Below are positions 45,034 to 51,814 of a stretch of DNA of 51,814 bases, piece by piece. Every line of letters begins with the position of its first letter. Position 1 is the stretch's first letter. Position numbers and translations under genes: made by a program. The notes under the pieces were generated by a model. It saw nothing but the letters and a program-made list of their open reading frames with translations, was not told where the DNA came from and searched no databases. This DNA comes from an uncultured Merdimonas sp. (GTDB taxonomy: Bacteria > Bacillota > Clostridia > Lachnospirales > Lachnospiraceae). The stretch is from the NCBI GenBank assembly GCA_944378225.1, contig CALWGE010000014.1, forward strand, positions 1 to 51,814, in the 5' to 3' direction.

Positions 45034-47595
45034 ATGAGAGCAAAGCTGGAACGAATAGCAGCAGGAAATATTGAATTTGATAAACCTGTGGTGACGCTCT
45101 CTGACTCTGTCATCACTCTTTCAGGCAGACCGGGAGAAAAGACAGAAGGAAGTTTTACTCTGACAGCAGATCGTCCAGTTAAAGGTGTGGTTTATGCATC
45201 TTCCAGCCGTATGAGTCTGGAGCGAACCGGTTTTCACAGCAGAGCGGTGCGGGTCGGATTTTCCTTTGACGCCAGAGGATTCTGGGGAGGGGAAGAGATA
45301 GAAGGGGAATTCTGTATTGTTACAGAGGCAGGAGAGTTTCTGCTTCCTTACACTGTACGGGTGGAAGCGCATCAGGAACCGGAAAAAGAGCATTACGCAT
45401 ATTTCATCTCTGCGGATCCTATTGAACCACTGCCGGAAAAAGAGAATACAGAAAAAACGGCTCAGGTTCAGACTGTTGTTGAAATAACAGAAAACACAGA
45501 AGAAGATTTGAACCCGGAAGAGGCAGTAAAGCTGGCCAAACAGATACTGGCGGATGTGTGTCTGACAGATGCGGCATTTGAGCGTCTGGAAAGACTTTAT
45601 TATAAAAGCGGGAGCAAAGAACTGCTTTCGGATATCTGTTCTCATTTAATCAGAAACGGACGTACAGATGAAAAGAGTTTTCTCTGGTACAGGCGCGGCG
45701 TGCAGGCCGAATTAAAAATTACCAGATTATATGAGTATTTCATGAAAGCAGTTCCGGAAAAGTACGGCGAGGCCTTCCCTAAAAATCTGCTGTTGTATTT
45801 TCAGCTGGAGAATACATTAAACAGTGCTCAGAAGGCAGCTCTTTATGCGAATATTATCCGCTTCTGGAAGGAAGACAGCGAGATTTTCAGGCGATACAGG
45901 GAACAGATCGAGTCCTTTATGCTGGATGAGCTGATTCGCCGTCATCTGAGCGAGGATCTGGCTGTAATCTATGATCAGTTTCTGGTAGAAGAGCTTCTGA
46001 CTATTGATTTTGCTGAAGCACTGGCAGACATTATGTTTTTACGGAAGATTCAGTGTCAGGACAGAAGGATTCGTCAGGTTCAGGTTCTGTATGAGCAGCT
46101 TCAGAAAAGAATTGTGGTTCCGCTTTCCGGCGGTCAGGCAATGATTCCTGTCTACACACCGGGAGCGGTGATTCTGCTGACGGACGAGCAGGGAAACTGT
46201 TATTCGTCCAGCGTTCCTTATACACTGAAAAAAATGATGAATGAACAGCGGTATGCACCGCGATGCAGAGAACTGCTGCGTTACCACCAGGGACTCTATC
46301 TGTACCTGTGCGACGGAACATCCCGCTACCATGTGCTTACACCTGAAAATGTCGAAAATTATAAGCGTGTATTGAAAATCAACGGGTTTACTGCTCAGTA
46401 CAAAGAAAATGTACGTCAGGAACTTCTTCAGTTCTATTATGCGAATCATGAACTGGACGATCTGGATCAGGAGTTCTTTGTGTCTGAGACGGCCAGTATG
46501 AATCCGAAGGATCGTGCCAGATATACGGAGATCCTGATCCTGAGAGGTATGTATGAAGAAGCCTGGTCTATGATCTGGCGTCATGGATACACCATGGTAA
46601 GGAGCAAGTTCCTTATTAAACTTGCAGCCTGGAAAATCCGTGAAAGAGAATATGAAGAAGACGAATTTCTGCTGCATCTTTGTCTTTTTATTTTCCAGAA
46701 TCACAAATACAATGAAAGTATTCTGGAATATCTGTCAGGCTATTACTGCGGTTCTGCGGAGACTATGGAAACAGTGTGGAGGGCGGCAAGAGAATTTGAA
46801 CTGAATGTATTTGAGCTGGAAGAAAGACTGCTTGGACAGATGCTGTTTACCGGGCAGATCAGAGATTCTGCTTTTGAAATTTTCAGAGATTACCACAGTC
46901 TGGGTGGGGAAGGGCTTGTGAGCCGGGCCTATCTGACCTGGCTGGCATTTGAGGATTTTGTCCGGGATCACCCGGCCCCGGAAATGGCGTGGGATTATAT
47001 GGAGAAAGCAATTGCCTGGGAAGAAAATCTGGCGGATATATGCGGACTTGCCTATCTGAGAGAGCTGGCGGGCCGTAAACATCTGAATGAGCACCAGAAA
47101 ATCCGGGCGGAACAGATGACGGAGGCCTATATCCAAAGGAAGATCAGGTTTGGGTTTATGAAGCCGCTTCTCGCGAGACTGGGAAAATCCTGGATTCTGG
47201 AAGATAAATATTTTGTTGAGTACCGTGCAAATCCCGCACACAGAGTGGTTCTTCATTATGTGCTGGAATCTCCAAGAGAGAAAAACTGCAGTTATATGGC
47301 GGAGCAGCTGTATCCGTTGGTTCCCGGGGTTTTCGTCCGTGAGTTCACACTGTTTTACGGAGAACGTCTCACCTGGTTTGTAACGGAAATCCGTGATGAC
47401 GGAACAGAAATTTCCACGTCAGATCGAAGCTATGTGGAAGAACAGGAAGACATGTTTGCAACAGGAACCAAGTATGCAGATATTTATGAAATGTCCAGAG
47501 CGCTTTCCGAGCGGAATCTTCCGAAACTGGAAAGACAGATGAAAGAATACGGAAAAAAGAATTTTATGGTGGAAACCCTTTTTTCTCTGAAATAG
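45034..47595 (+). CDS. Large protein of unknown function (DUF5717-like)
   Basis: The 853-residue protein appears cytosolic, without a signal peptide. The N-terminal region (about 1-112) looks like a beta-sandwich (VVTLSDSVITLSGRPGEKTEG, VRVGFSFDARGFWGGEEIEG). An acidic linker (about 113-168) follows, then about 500 residues of helical repeats in the style of TPR or solenoid domains, and a C-terminal beta-containing domain (about 730-800). From memory such proteins are labelled DUF5717 in Lachnospiraceae. No catalytic motif is visible. It begins an operon with an Hsp70-like and a TPR-like gene, so a scaffold or client-handling role is possible. GGGAGG precedes the ATG. Confidence 0.8.
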   Translation: MRAKLERIAAGNIEFDKPVVTLSDSVITLSGRPGEKTEGSFTLTADRPVKGVVYASSSRMSLERTGFHSRAVRVGFSFDARGFWGGEEIEGEFCIVTEAGEFLLPYTVRVEAHQEPEKEHYAYFISADPIEPLPEKENTEKTAQVQTVVEITENTEEDLNPEEAVKLAKQILADVCLTDAAFERLERLYYKSGSKELLSDICSHLIRNGRTDEKSFLWYRRGVQAELKITRLYEYFMKAVPEKYGEAFPKNLLLYFQLENTLNSAQKAALYANIIRFWKEDSEIFRRYREQIESFMLDELIRRHLSEDLAVIYDQFLVEELLTIDFAEALADIMFLRKIQCQDRRIRQVQVLYEQLQKRIVVPLSGGQAMIPVYTPGAVILLTDEQGNCYSSSVPYTLKKMMNEQRYAPRCRELLRYHQGLYLYLCDGTSRYHVLTPENVENYKRVLKINGFTAQYKENVRQELLQFYYANHELDDLDQEFFVSETASMNPKDRARYTEILILRGMYEEAWSMIWRHGYTMVRSKFLIKLAAWKIREREYEEDEFLLHLCLFIFQNHKYNESILEYLSGYYCGSAETMETVWRAAREFELNVFELEERLLGQMLFTGQIRDSAFEIFRDYHSLGGEGLVSRAYLTWLAFEDFVRDHPAPEMAWDYMEKAIAWEENLADICGLAYLRELAGRKHLNEHQKIRAEQMTEAYIQRKIRFGFMKPLLARLGKSWILEDKYFVEYRANPAHRVVLHYVLESPREKNCSYMAEQLYPLVPGVFVREFTLFYGERLTWFVTEIRDDGTEISTSDRSYVEEQEDMFATGTKYADIYEMSRALSERNLPKLERQMKEYGKKNFMVETLFSLK

Positions 47596-47632
47596 ACGGT
47601 CATGGAGAGAGACAAAAAGAGGAGGGATGTCA

Positions 47633-48733
47633 GTGGGACATTTTGTGGCAGGTTTTGATCTGGATAAGGAGTACTCACAGATTTGCTGCTGGAACGAAGA
47701 TACAAAAGAACCGGTTTCCATATCGGTGGTGACAGGAGCGGAAAAATACAGAATCCCTACAGAAAGTCTGGAACTGTTTCTGAAAAAGGCCATGAAGCTT
47801 TTGAAGCCGTACGGAAAAGTACATGAGGCGGAGGCTGTTGTTTTTTCTGTGGAAGAGGCTTCTGAAAAAAATGTAGAAAAAATCCGGCGAACAGCCATGC
47901 AGCTGATGGGGGTACCGGAGAGCCGTATTTTTGTGCAGTCCCGGGAGGAAAGCTTCTGTGCGTATGTGCTCAGTCAGCCGCGGGAAATCTGGAGGCATCA
48001 GTCAGTTCTGTTTTCCTGCAGCGGAGAGGTCTTAGAAGCCACAGTTTTGCATGTAGGGACCAGAACGGTCCCGTATCTGGCGCGTACAGAGAAGGATAAG
48101 AGCTGGAATCGTCCGGTTTCCGGTCTGCAGCCGGATGAAAAGGATGAGCTGCTCTGCGTCATGGCACGGGAAATTTTTGCGGAACGTCCTGTATCTTCCG
48201 TGTTTCTGGTAGGTGAGGGGTTCGAAGAGCAGTGGTATGAACAGGCTTTGCGGGTTTTGTGCGGCAGCGGAAGGAGAGTTTTTGCCGGAAATAATCTGTT
48301 TGCCAAGGGAGCTTGTTTCCGCGCGCTTCAGGAAGCCGGGCTTAGCGGTGAAAAAAACTGTGTATTTCTCGGCGAGGACAAGATTTCCTATAATGTTGGA
48401 CTGCTTACACCAGGTACAGGGAAAAATACAGTCTATACATTGCTGGAGGCAGGAGAGAGCTGGTACGAGGCAAAGGCCGAGTGTGAAGCACTTTTGTGCG
48501 GAGACCCTTCGGTGGAGTTTGTTCTGAAGCCTATGCAGGGAGGGGACGTTCTGAAGGAAAGACTGATTCTGACCGGACTCCCGGATCGCCCGTCCCGGAC
48601 CACAAGACTTCGGATTTCTGCACAGTTTGTAAGTGTGGACAGGCTGCAGGTTGCAGTGTGGGATCTGGGATTTGGGGAGCTGTTTCCTTCTTCCGATCTG
48701 AGCTGGAGTGAAGAAGTGGATTTGGGCGGATGA
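47633..48733 (+). CDS. Diverged mini-Hsp70-like protein (DUF5716-like)
   Basis: The 366-residue protein follows the Hsp70 order of motifs in shortened form. Phosphate-1 strand VAGFDLDKEYSQICCW is at 5-20. ESRIFVQSREESFCAYVL (97-113) is at the place of the Hsp70 NEPTAAALAYGL helix. SVLFSCSGEVLEATVLHVG (124-142) replaces the VFDLGGGTFDVS loop. SVFLVGEGFEEQWYEQALRV and GNNLFAKGACFRAL (189-232) match the adenosine motif. A beta domain at 265-352, ending in VWDLGFGEL, resembles the substrate-binding domain with its AKDLGTGK end. There is no lid. The lost DLGGGT residues suggest weak or no ATP hydrolysis. GTG 47633 is spaced seven bases from AGGAGG (47620-47625), while ATG 47627 abuts it. Confidence 0.8.
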   Translation: MGHFVAGFDLDKEYSQICCWNEDTKEPVSISVVTGAEKYRIPTESLELFLKKAMKLLKPYGKVHEAEAVVFSVEEASEKNVEKIRRTAMQLMGVPESRIFVQSREESFCAYVLSQPREIWRHQSVLFSCSGEVLEATVLHVGTRTVPYLARTEKDKSWNRPVSGLQPDEKDELLCVMAREIFAERPVSSVFLVGEGFEEQWYEQALRVLCGSGRRVFAGNNLFAKGACFRALQEAGLSGEKNCVFLGEDKISYNVGLLTPGTGKNTVYTLLEAGESWYEAKAECEALLCGDPSVEFVLKPMQGGDVLKERLILTGLPDRPSRTTRLRISAQFVSVDRLQVAVWDLGFGELFPSSDLSWSEEVDLGG

Positions 48734-48770
48734 CGGATGCGGAACAGGGGTTACGGAAGGAGAGAAAACC

Positions 48771-49559
48771 ATGGGAGCGGTTATCATATGCAGAAGAGAA
48801 CCGGCAGAGACGCCGTATTACATTGAAAGCATGGGAATTCGTGTCTATTCCATGGAGGAACTGGCCTATTTCCTGTATGAAAATATATATCTTGTAGATA
48901 AGAAAATGCTGGGCGCACGTCTGTGGGAGTGGCTCCGCAGGGAAATGCACTGTCCGGAACTTGCAGATAAGCTCCAGAAAGGCGCTGAAGCCGGAGGAAG
49001 TCTGCAGAATATGGTTCTGACGATTTTGAGAAGTGTGGAATTTTATTCGCAGGAAGAGCTCGCTCAGCTCACGGCTAAAATGAAGGTACTGAATACATAT
49101 CAGGAACAGGAACGTCTGAAGCTGAGGGCGGATGAATATTTTGTGGGAGGAAATTATCAGGCCGCTATCTGCGAATATGAAAAAATTCTGGATATCCGGC
49201 AGAGTGACAGGCTGGGAGTGGAATTCTATGCCCATGTATGGAATAACCTGGGGGTATGCTGCTGTCGGTTGTTTCTTTTTGGCAGGGCGGCACAGGCATT
49301 TCGTATATCCTGGCAGTATCAGAAAGATCCTGAAGTGCTGAAGGAGTATGTCTGTGCCATGCGCCTGGGGCTTTCTGATGAAGACTTTGAGGAAGCCATG
49401 GAACTTCAGCATATACACGGTGAGCAGCTTGAGGAACTGACAGAAGAATATGAAAGACTTCTGCAGGAGGCGGAGGAGCATATACCGGAATGCACAAATC
49501 TGCCCAGGAGACTTTATGAACTGGAAAGAGAATATGAAAAAAATACGAGATATGCATAG
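48771..49559 (+). CDS. TPR-like protein of the Hsp70-like cluster
   Basis: The 262-residue soluble protein is not recognised as a named family. Residues 1-40 contain MGAVIICRREPAETPYYIES and a short helical pattern. From about 110 there are TPR-like helix pairs (RADEYFVGGNYQAAICEYEK, then VWNNLGVCCCRLFLFGRAAQ and AFRISWQYQKDPEVLKEYV). The C-terminus is a charged coiled coil. It lies 37 bases after the Hsp70-like gene, with AAGGAGAG before ATG 48771. TPR proteins often bind Hsp70 tails, so a co-chaperone role is conceivable. No J domain or HPD motif is present. Confidence 0.75.
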   Translation: MGAVIICRREPAETPYYIESMGIRVYSMEELAYFLYENIYLVDKKMLGARLWEWLRREMHCPELADKLQKGAEAGGSLQNMVLTILRSVEFYSQEELAQLTAKMKVLNTYQEQERLKLRADEYFVGGNYQAAICEYEKILDIRQSDRLGVEFYAHVWNNLGVCCCRLFLFGRAAQAFRISWQYQKDPEVLKEYVCAMRLGLSDEDFEEAMELQHIHGEQLEELTEEYERLLQEAEEHIPECTNLPRRLYELEREYEKNTRYA

Positions 49560-49574
49560 AACAACCGGATTATT

Positions 49575-49605
49575 AAGGGAACCGTTCGAAAGGAGGTTCC
49601 TTTTT
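49575..49605 (+). terminator. Terminator of the Hsp70-like cluster
   Basis: GGGAACC (49577-49583) pairs with GGTTCCT (49595-49601), preceded by A's and followed by a T-run (TTTTT). The stem closes the three-gene operon. Confidence 0.82.
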
Positions 49606-49617
49606 CGCTCTTTCTTC

Positions 49618-49646
49618 TTGACAGAGGCGGTTCTATATGATAGAAT
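49618..49646 (+). promoter_or_regulatory. Promoter of the amino-acid ABC transporter operon
   Basis: Consensus TTGACA (49618-49623), a 17-base spacer and TAGAAT (49641-49646), with TG at 49638-49639 as an extended -10. This is one of the strongest-looking promoters in the window. The leader to the first start codon is about 110 bases and contains a GC-rich palindrome near 49710. Confidence 0.88.
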
Positions 49647-49761
49647 TCCATCGTGACTTTACTATGGTACAGTGGCCCATTGGTAGAGAAAGAAAGTATC
49701 AAATGCCCGAGGCCCGGCGCCCGGAGACAAAAAGCCGTTCCGGCGGCAGTGGGAGGAAAAT

Positions 49762-50676
49762 ATGAAAAAGAGAATGTTGAGCGTTTTACTGTGCGGCTGC
49801 CTTGCAGCATCTGTAATTACAGGCTGCGGTTCTTCTGCAGAGAAAGAGGTTGTGACAAATACAGATGCAGAAGATGCGGCAAAGGATGCGGCAGAAGAAG
49901 GAGAGGCAGCAGAGGCTGCTGAGGAGACTTCTGAAGGTCCCGCCAGTGATATGGAATATGTGCTGGAGAAGGGAACACTGGTTGTAGGTATTACAAACTT
50001 TGCTCCCATGGATTATATGGATGAGAATGGAGAATGGATTGGCTTTGACGCCGACCTGGCAAATGCTTTTGCAAAGAGCCTTGGTATTGAAGCAGAGTTT
50101 GTGGAGATTGAATGGGATAACAAGATTCTGGAGCTGGACAGCAAGGCTGTTGACTGTGTATGGAATGGTATGACGCTGACAGATGAAGTTACGAGCGCTA
50201 TGGAGTGCACAGATGCCTATCTGCATAATGCACAGGTCGTTGTGGTACCGGCTGATGTGGCAGAGGATTATCAGGATGTGGAAAGTCTTTCTGATCTGAC
50301 TTTTGCGGTAGAGGCAGGAAGCGCAGGAGAGGCTGAAGTAAGTGCGCTGGGTCTTAATTATACTCCGGTTTCTGCTCAGTCAGATGCCCTGCTGGAAGTA
50401 GCTTCCGGAACTTCAGACGCGGCTGTCATTGATCTTCTGATGGCGGCAGCCATGATTGGAGAGGGTACCGGCTATGAGAATCTGACTTATACAGTAAGCC
50501 TGAATAATGAAGATTATGGCGTCGGCTTCCGCAAGGGTTCCGATCTGACAGCTGTTCTGAATGACTATTTCACATCAGCTTATGAAAACGAAGTAATGCA
50601 GAAGACTGCAGAGAAATACGGTGTGCAGGCAGCGCTGATTGGCGCTGAGGCAGCTGCAGATACAGCAGAGGAGTAA
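49762..50676 (+). CDS. Amino-acid ABC transporter substrate-binding lipoprotein
   Basis: The 304-residue protein has a lipoprotein signal (LLCGCLAASVITGCGSS) and an acidic Ala/Glu-rich linker of about 35 residues. A type-3 periplasmic binding domain follows (VLEKGTLVVGITNFAPMDYM, GEWIGFDADLANAFAKSLG, VDCVWNGMTLTDE). Such proteins bind polar amino acids at the cell surface and deliver them to the permease encoded next. The ligand cannot be told from the motifs. AGTGGGAGG precedes the ATG. Confidence 0.92.
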   Translation: MKKRMLSVLLCGCLAASVITGCGSSAEKEVVTNTDAEDAAKDAAEEGEAAEAAEETSEGPASDMEYVLEKGTLVVGITNFAPMDYMDENGEWIGFDADLANAFAKSLGIEAEFVEIEWDNKILELDSKAVDCVWNGMTLTDEVTSAMECTDAYLHNAQVVVVPADVAEDYQDVESLSDLTFAVEAGSAGEAEVSALGLNYTPVSAQSDALLEVASGTSDAAVIDLLMAAAMIGEGTGYENLTYTVSLNNEDYGVGFRKGSDLTAVLNDYFTSAYENEVMQKTAEKYGVQAALIGAEAAADTAEE

Positions 50677-50677
50677 T

Positions 50678-51361
50678 ATGGAACTGATAATGGAACAGAT
50701 GCCGATCGTCATTCGTTCTCTGAACAGTGGCTTTCTGCAGACTTTGAAATTATTTTTTGTTACTTTAATCGGTGCGGTGCCGCTGGGACTGGTGATAGCC
50801 TTCGGTTCCATGTCACGATTCAAACCTCTGAGCTGGTTATCGAAAATGATTGTCTGGATCATACGTGGTACGCCGCTTATGCTCCAGCTGATGATTGTAT
50901 TTTATTTTCCGGGACTGGTCTTTCACAATCAGATCTGGAGAGGAAATACAGGACGTTTCGTGGCAGCTGCAGTAGCTTTTGTAATTAATTACGCCTGTTA
51001 TTTTTCTGAAATATACCGGGGCGGAATTCAGGGTGTCCCTGTGGGGCAGGAAGAGGCCGGACTGGTGCTTGGAATGACGCGGATTCAGATTTTTTTCAAG
51101 GTAAAGCTGATGCAGATGGTCAAGCGTATCGTTCCGCCTATGGCAAATGAAATCATCACACTGGTGAAGGATACTTCTCTTGCGACAACGATCGCGCTTC
51201 AGGAAATTATCTGGGCAGGAGAGTCTTTTATGAAAGGCTCTCAGGGAATTTCCGGTGTAATCTGGCCCCTGTTCTTTACAGCCGTCTATTATCTGATATT
51301 CAGCGGCGTGGTGACTGTCCTTCTGGGACGTCTGGAACGGAAGCTGGAATATTTCAGATAA
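50678..51361 (+). CDS. Amino-acid ABC transporter permease
   Basis: The 227-residue protein has five membrane helices and the HisMQ/GlnP-type permease signature: TLKLFFVTLIGAVPLGLVIA, IIRGTPLMLQL, INYACYFSEIYRGGIQGVP, and the EAA loop EEAGLVLGMTRIQIFFKV. It forms the membrane pore with the ATPase subunit downstream. It starts at ATG 50678, one base after the stop of the binding-protein gene. An upstream in-frame start at 50639 is not supported. Confidence 0.93.
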   Translation: MELIMEQMPIVIRSLNSGFLQTLKLFFVTLIGAVPLGLVIAFGSMSRFKPLSWLSKMIVWIIRGTPLMLQLMIVFYFPGLVFHNQIWRGNTGRFVAAAVAFVINYACYFSEIYRGGIQGVPVGQEEAGLVLGMTRIQIFFKVKLMQMVKRIVPPMANEIITLVKDTSLATTIALQEIIWAGESFMKGSQGISGVIWPLFFTAVYYLIFSGVVTVLLGRLERKLEYFR

Positions 51362-51377
51362 GGAGGGGCGTAAATTT

Positions 51378-51814
51378 ATGGCGATTCTGGAAGTAGAACA
51401 TATCAGTAAAAATTTTGAGGACATCACGGTACTGAAAGATATCAGCTTTTCTCTTGAAAAAGGAGAAGTGTTGTCCATTATAGGCTCCTCCGGAAGCGGA
51501 AAGACTACGTTCCTGCGTTGTCTGAATTTTCTGGAACAGCCTGACTCAGGTGTGATTCGTGTGAATGGGGAGACGCTGTTTGACGCAGATGCGCGCCAGA
51601 GCCGGCAGGAAGCAGAGATTCGGAAAAAAAGACTCCATTTTGGTCTGGTATTTCAGTCTTTTAATCTTTTTCCGCAGTATACTGCCCTGGAAAATGTGAT
51701 GCTTGCCCGTCAGCTTCTGGCAAAAGAACAGCCGGATTACAAGGCTCGGAAAAAAGAAATTCATCAGGAAATAGAGGAAGAAGCCAGAGCACTTCTGGTA
51801 CAGATGGGGCTTGG
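51378..51814 (+). CDS. Amino-acid ABC transporter ATP-binding protein (cut by window end)
   Basis: The first 145 residues are present. They include an ABC ATPase start (LEVEHISKNFEDITVLKDIS), Walker A GSSGSGKTTFLRC, and the Q-loop LVFQSFNLFPQYTALENV. The ABC signature and Walker B lie beyond the window. The linker before the Q-loop (DADARQSRQEAEIRKKRL) is as in GlnQ/HisP-type proteins. ATG 51378 has AAGGAGGGG upstream and follows the permease by 16 bases, so the three genes form one operon. Confidence 0.93.
   Translation, partial: MAILEVEHISKNFEDITVLKDISFSLEKGEVLSIIGSSGSGKTTFLRCLNFLEQPDSGVIRVNGETLFDADARQSRQEAEIRKKRLHFGLVFQSFNLFPQYTALENVMLARQLLAKEQPDYKARKKEIHQEIEEEARALLVQMGL

Noticed and set aside
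49653..49922. 89-codon plus-strand frame overlapping the ABC binding-protein gene
   Set aside because: It runs out of frame through the signal peptide region of a clear lipoprotein gene and has no ribosome binding site.

Overview
The window looks like chromosome from an anaerobic Clostridia bacterium, most likely a Lachnospiraceae gut commensal. The evidence is a V-type ATPase operon in place of a visible F-type one, GlnRS, many Fe-S flavoenzymes, TTGxxx-17-TAtAAT promoters (often with an extended -10), strong GGAGG ribosome binding sites, and Lachnospiraceae-type conserved genes of unknown function near the right end. GC content is roughly 45-50 percent, except for an AT-richer pair of membrane-protein genes at 25.7-27.9 kb.

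Layout. 1-81 is the 3' end of rpsU (ribosomal protein S21), followed by a terminator. 377-8953 is a nine-gene V-type ATPase operon. 9155-10111 is an LDH-family dehydrogenase that carries the malate-dehydrogenase specificity arginine, under a promoter overlapped by a near-perfect Rex (NADH/NAD+ sensor) operator. 10485-22220 is one long 12-gene operon: hdrB-hdrC-hdrA-flxD-flxC-flxB-flxA (an HdrABC-FlxABCD flavin-based electron-bifurcation module), then frdB- and frdA-like genes (soluble fumarate reductase), an AspT/SucE-type dicarboxylate exporter and both subunits of a class I fumarase. Then come a DUF1275 membrane protein, a PutP symporter, a YbaK deacylase, a tRNA-Glu(CTC), two AT-rich membrane-protein genes, topoisomerase IV (parE, parC), a 2-hydroxyacid dehydrogenase, glnS, a MocR regulator, a YfcC transporter with isoaspartyl dipeptidase, a YtxH-like small protein, a maf-HAD-HAD-small protein-foldase cluster, a CobD/HisC-like aminotransferase (minus strand), a three-gene cluster containing a diverged mini-Hsp70, and an amino-acid ABC transporter cut by the window edge.

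The most interesting unit is 9.0-22.2 kb. Its genes give a complete reductive branch: oxaloacetate to malate (R85 dehydrogenase), malate to fumarate (fumarase), fumarate to succinate (FrdAB-like), and succinate out of the cell (AspT/SucE-like). The fumarate reductase has no membrane anchor and is cotranscribed with HdrABC-FlxABCD. I infer an NADH-dependent, electron-bifurcating fumarate reductase: 2 NADH + oxidised ferredoxin + fumarate giving 2 NAD+ + reduced ferredoxin + succinate. Rex-type operators suggest that the branch responds to NADH load.

A second candidate for an undescribed system is 45034-49559. It encodes an 853-aa repeat-like protein, a 366-aa Hsp70-like protein with a degenerate phosphate-binding loop and no lid domain, and a TPR-like protein, all behind one strong promoter. 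All functional statements are from reading the sequence; no database search was run.
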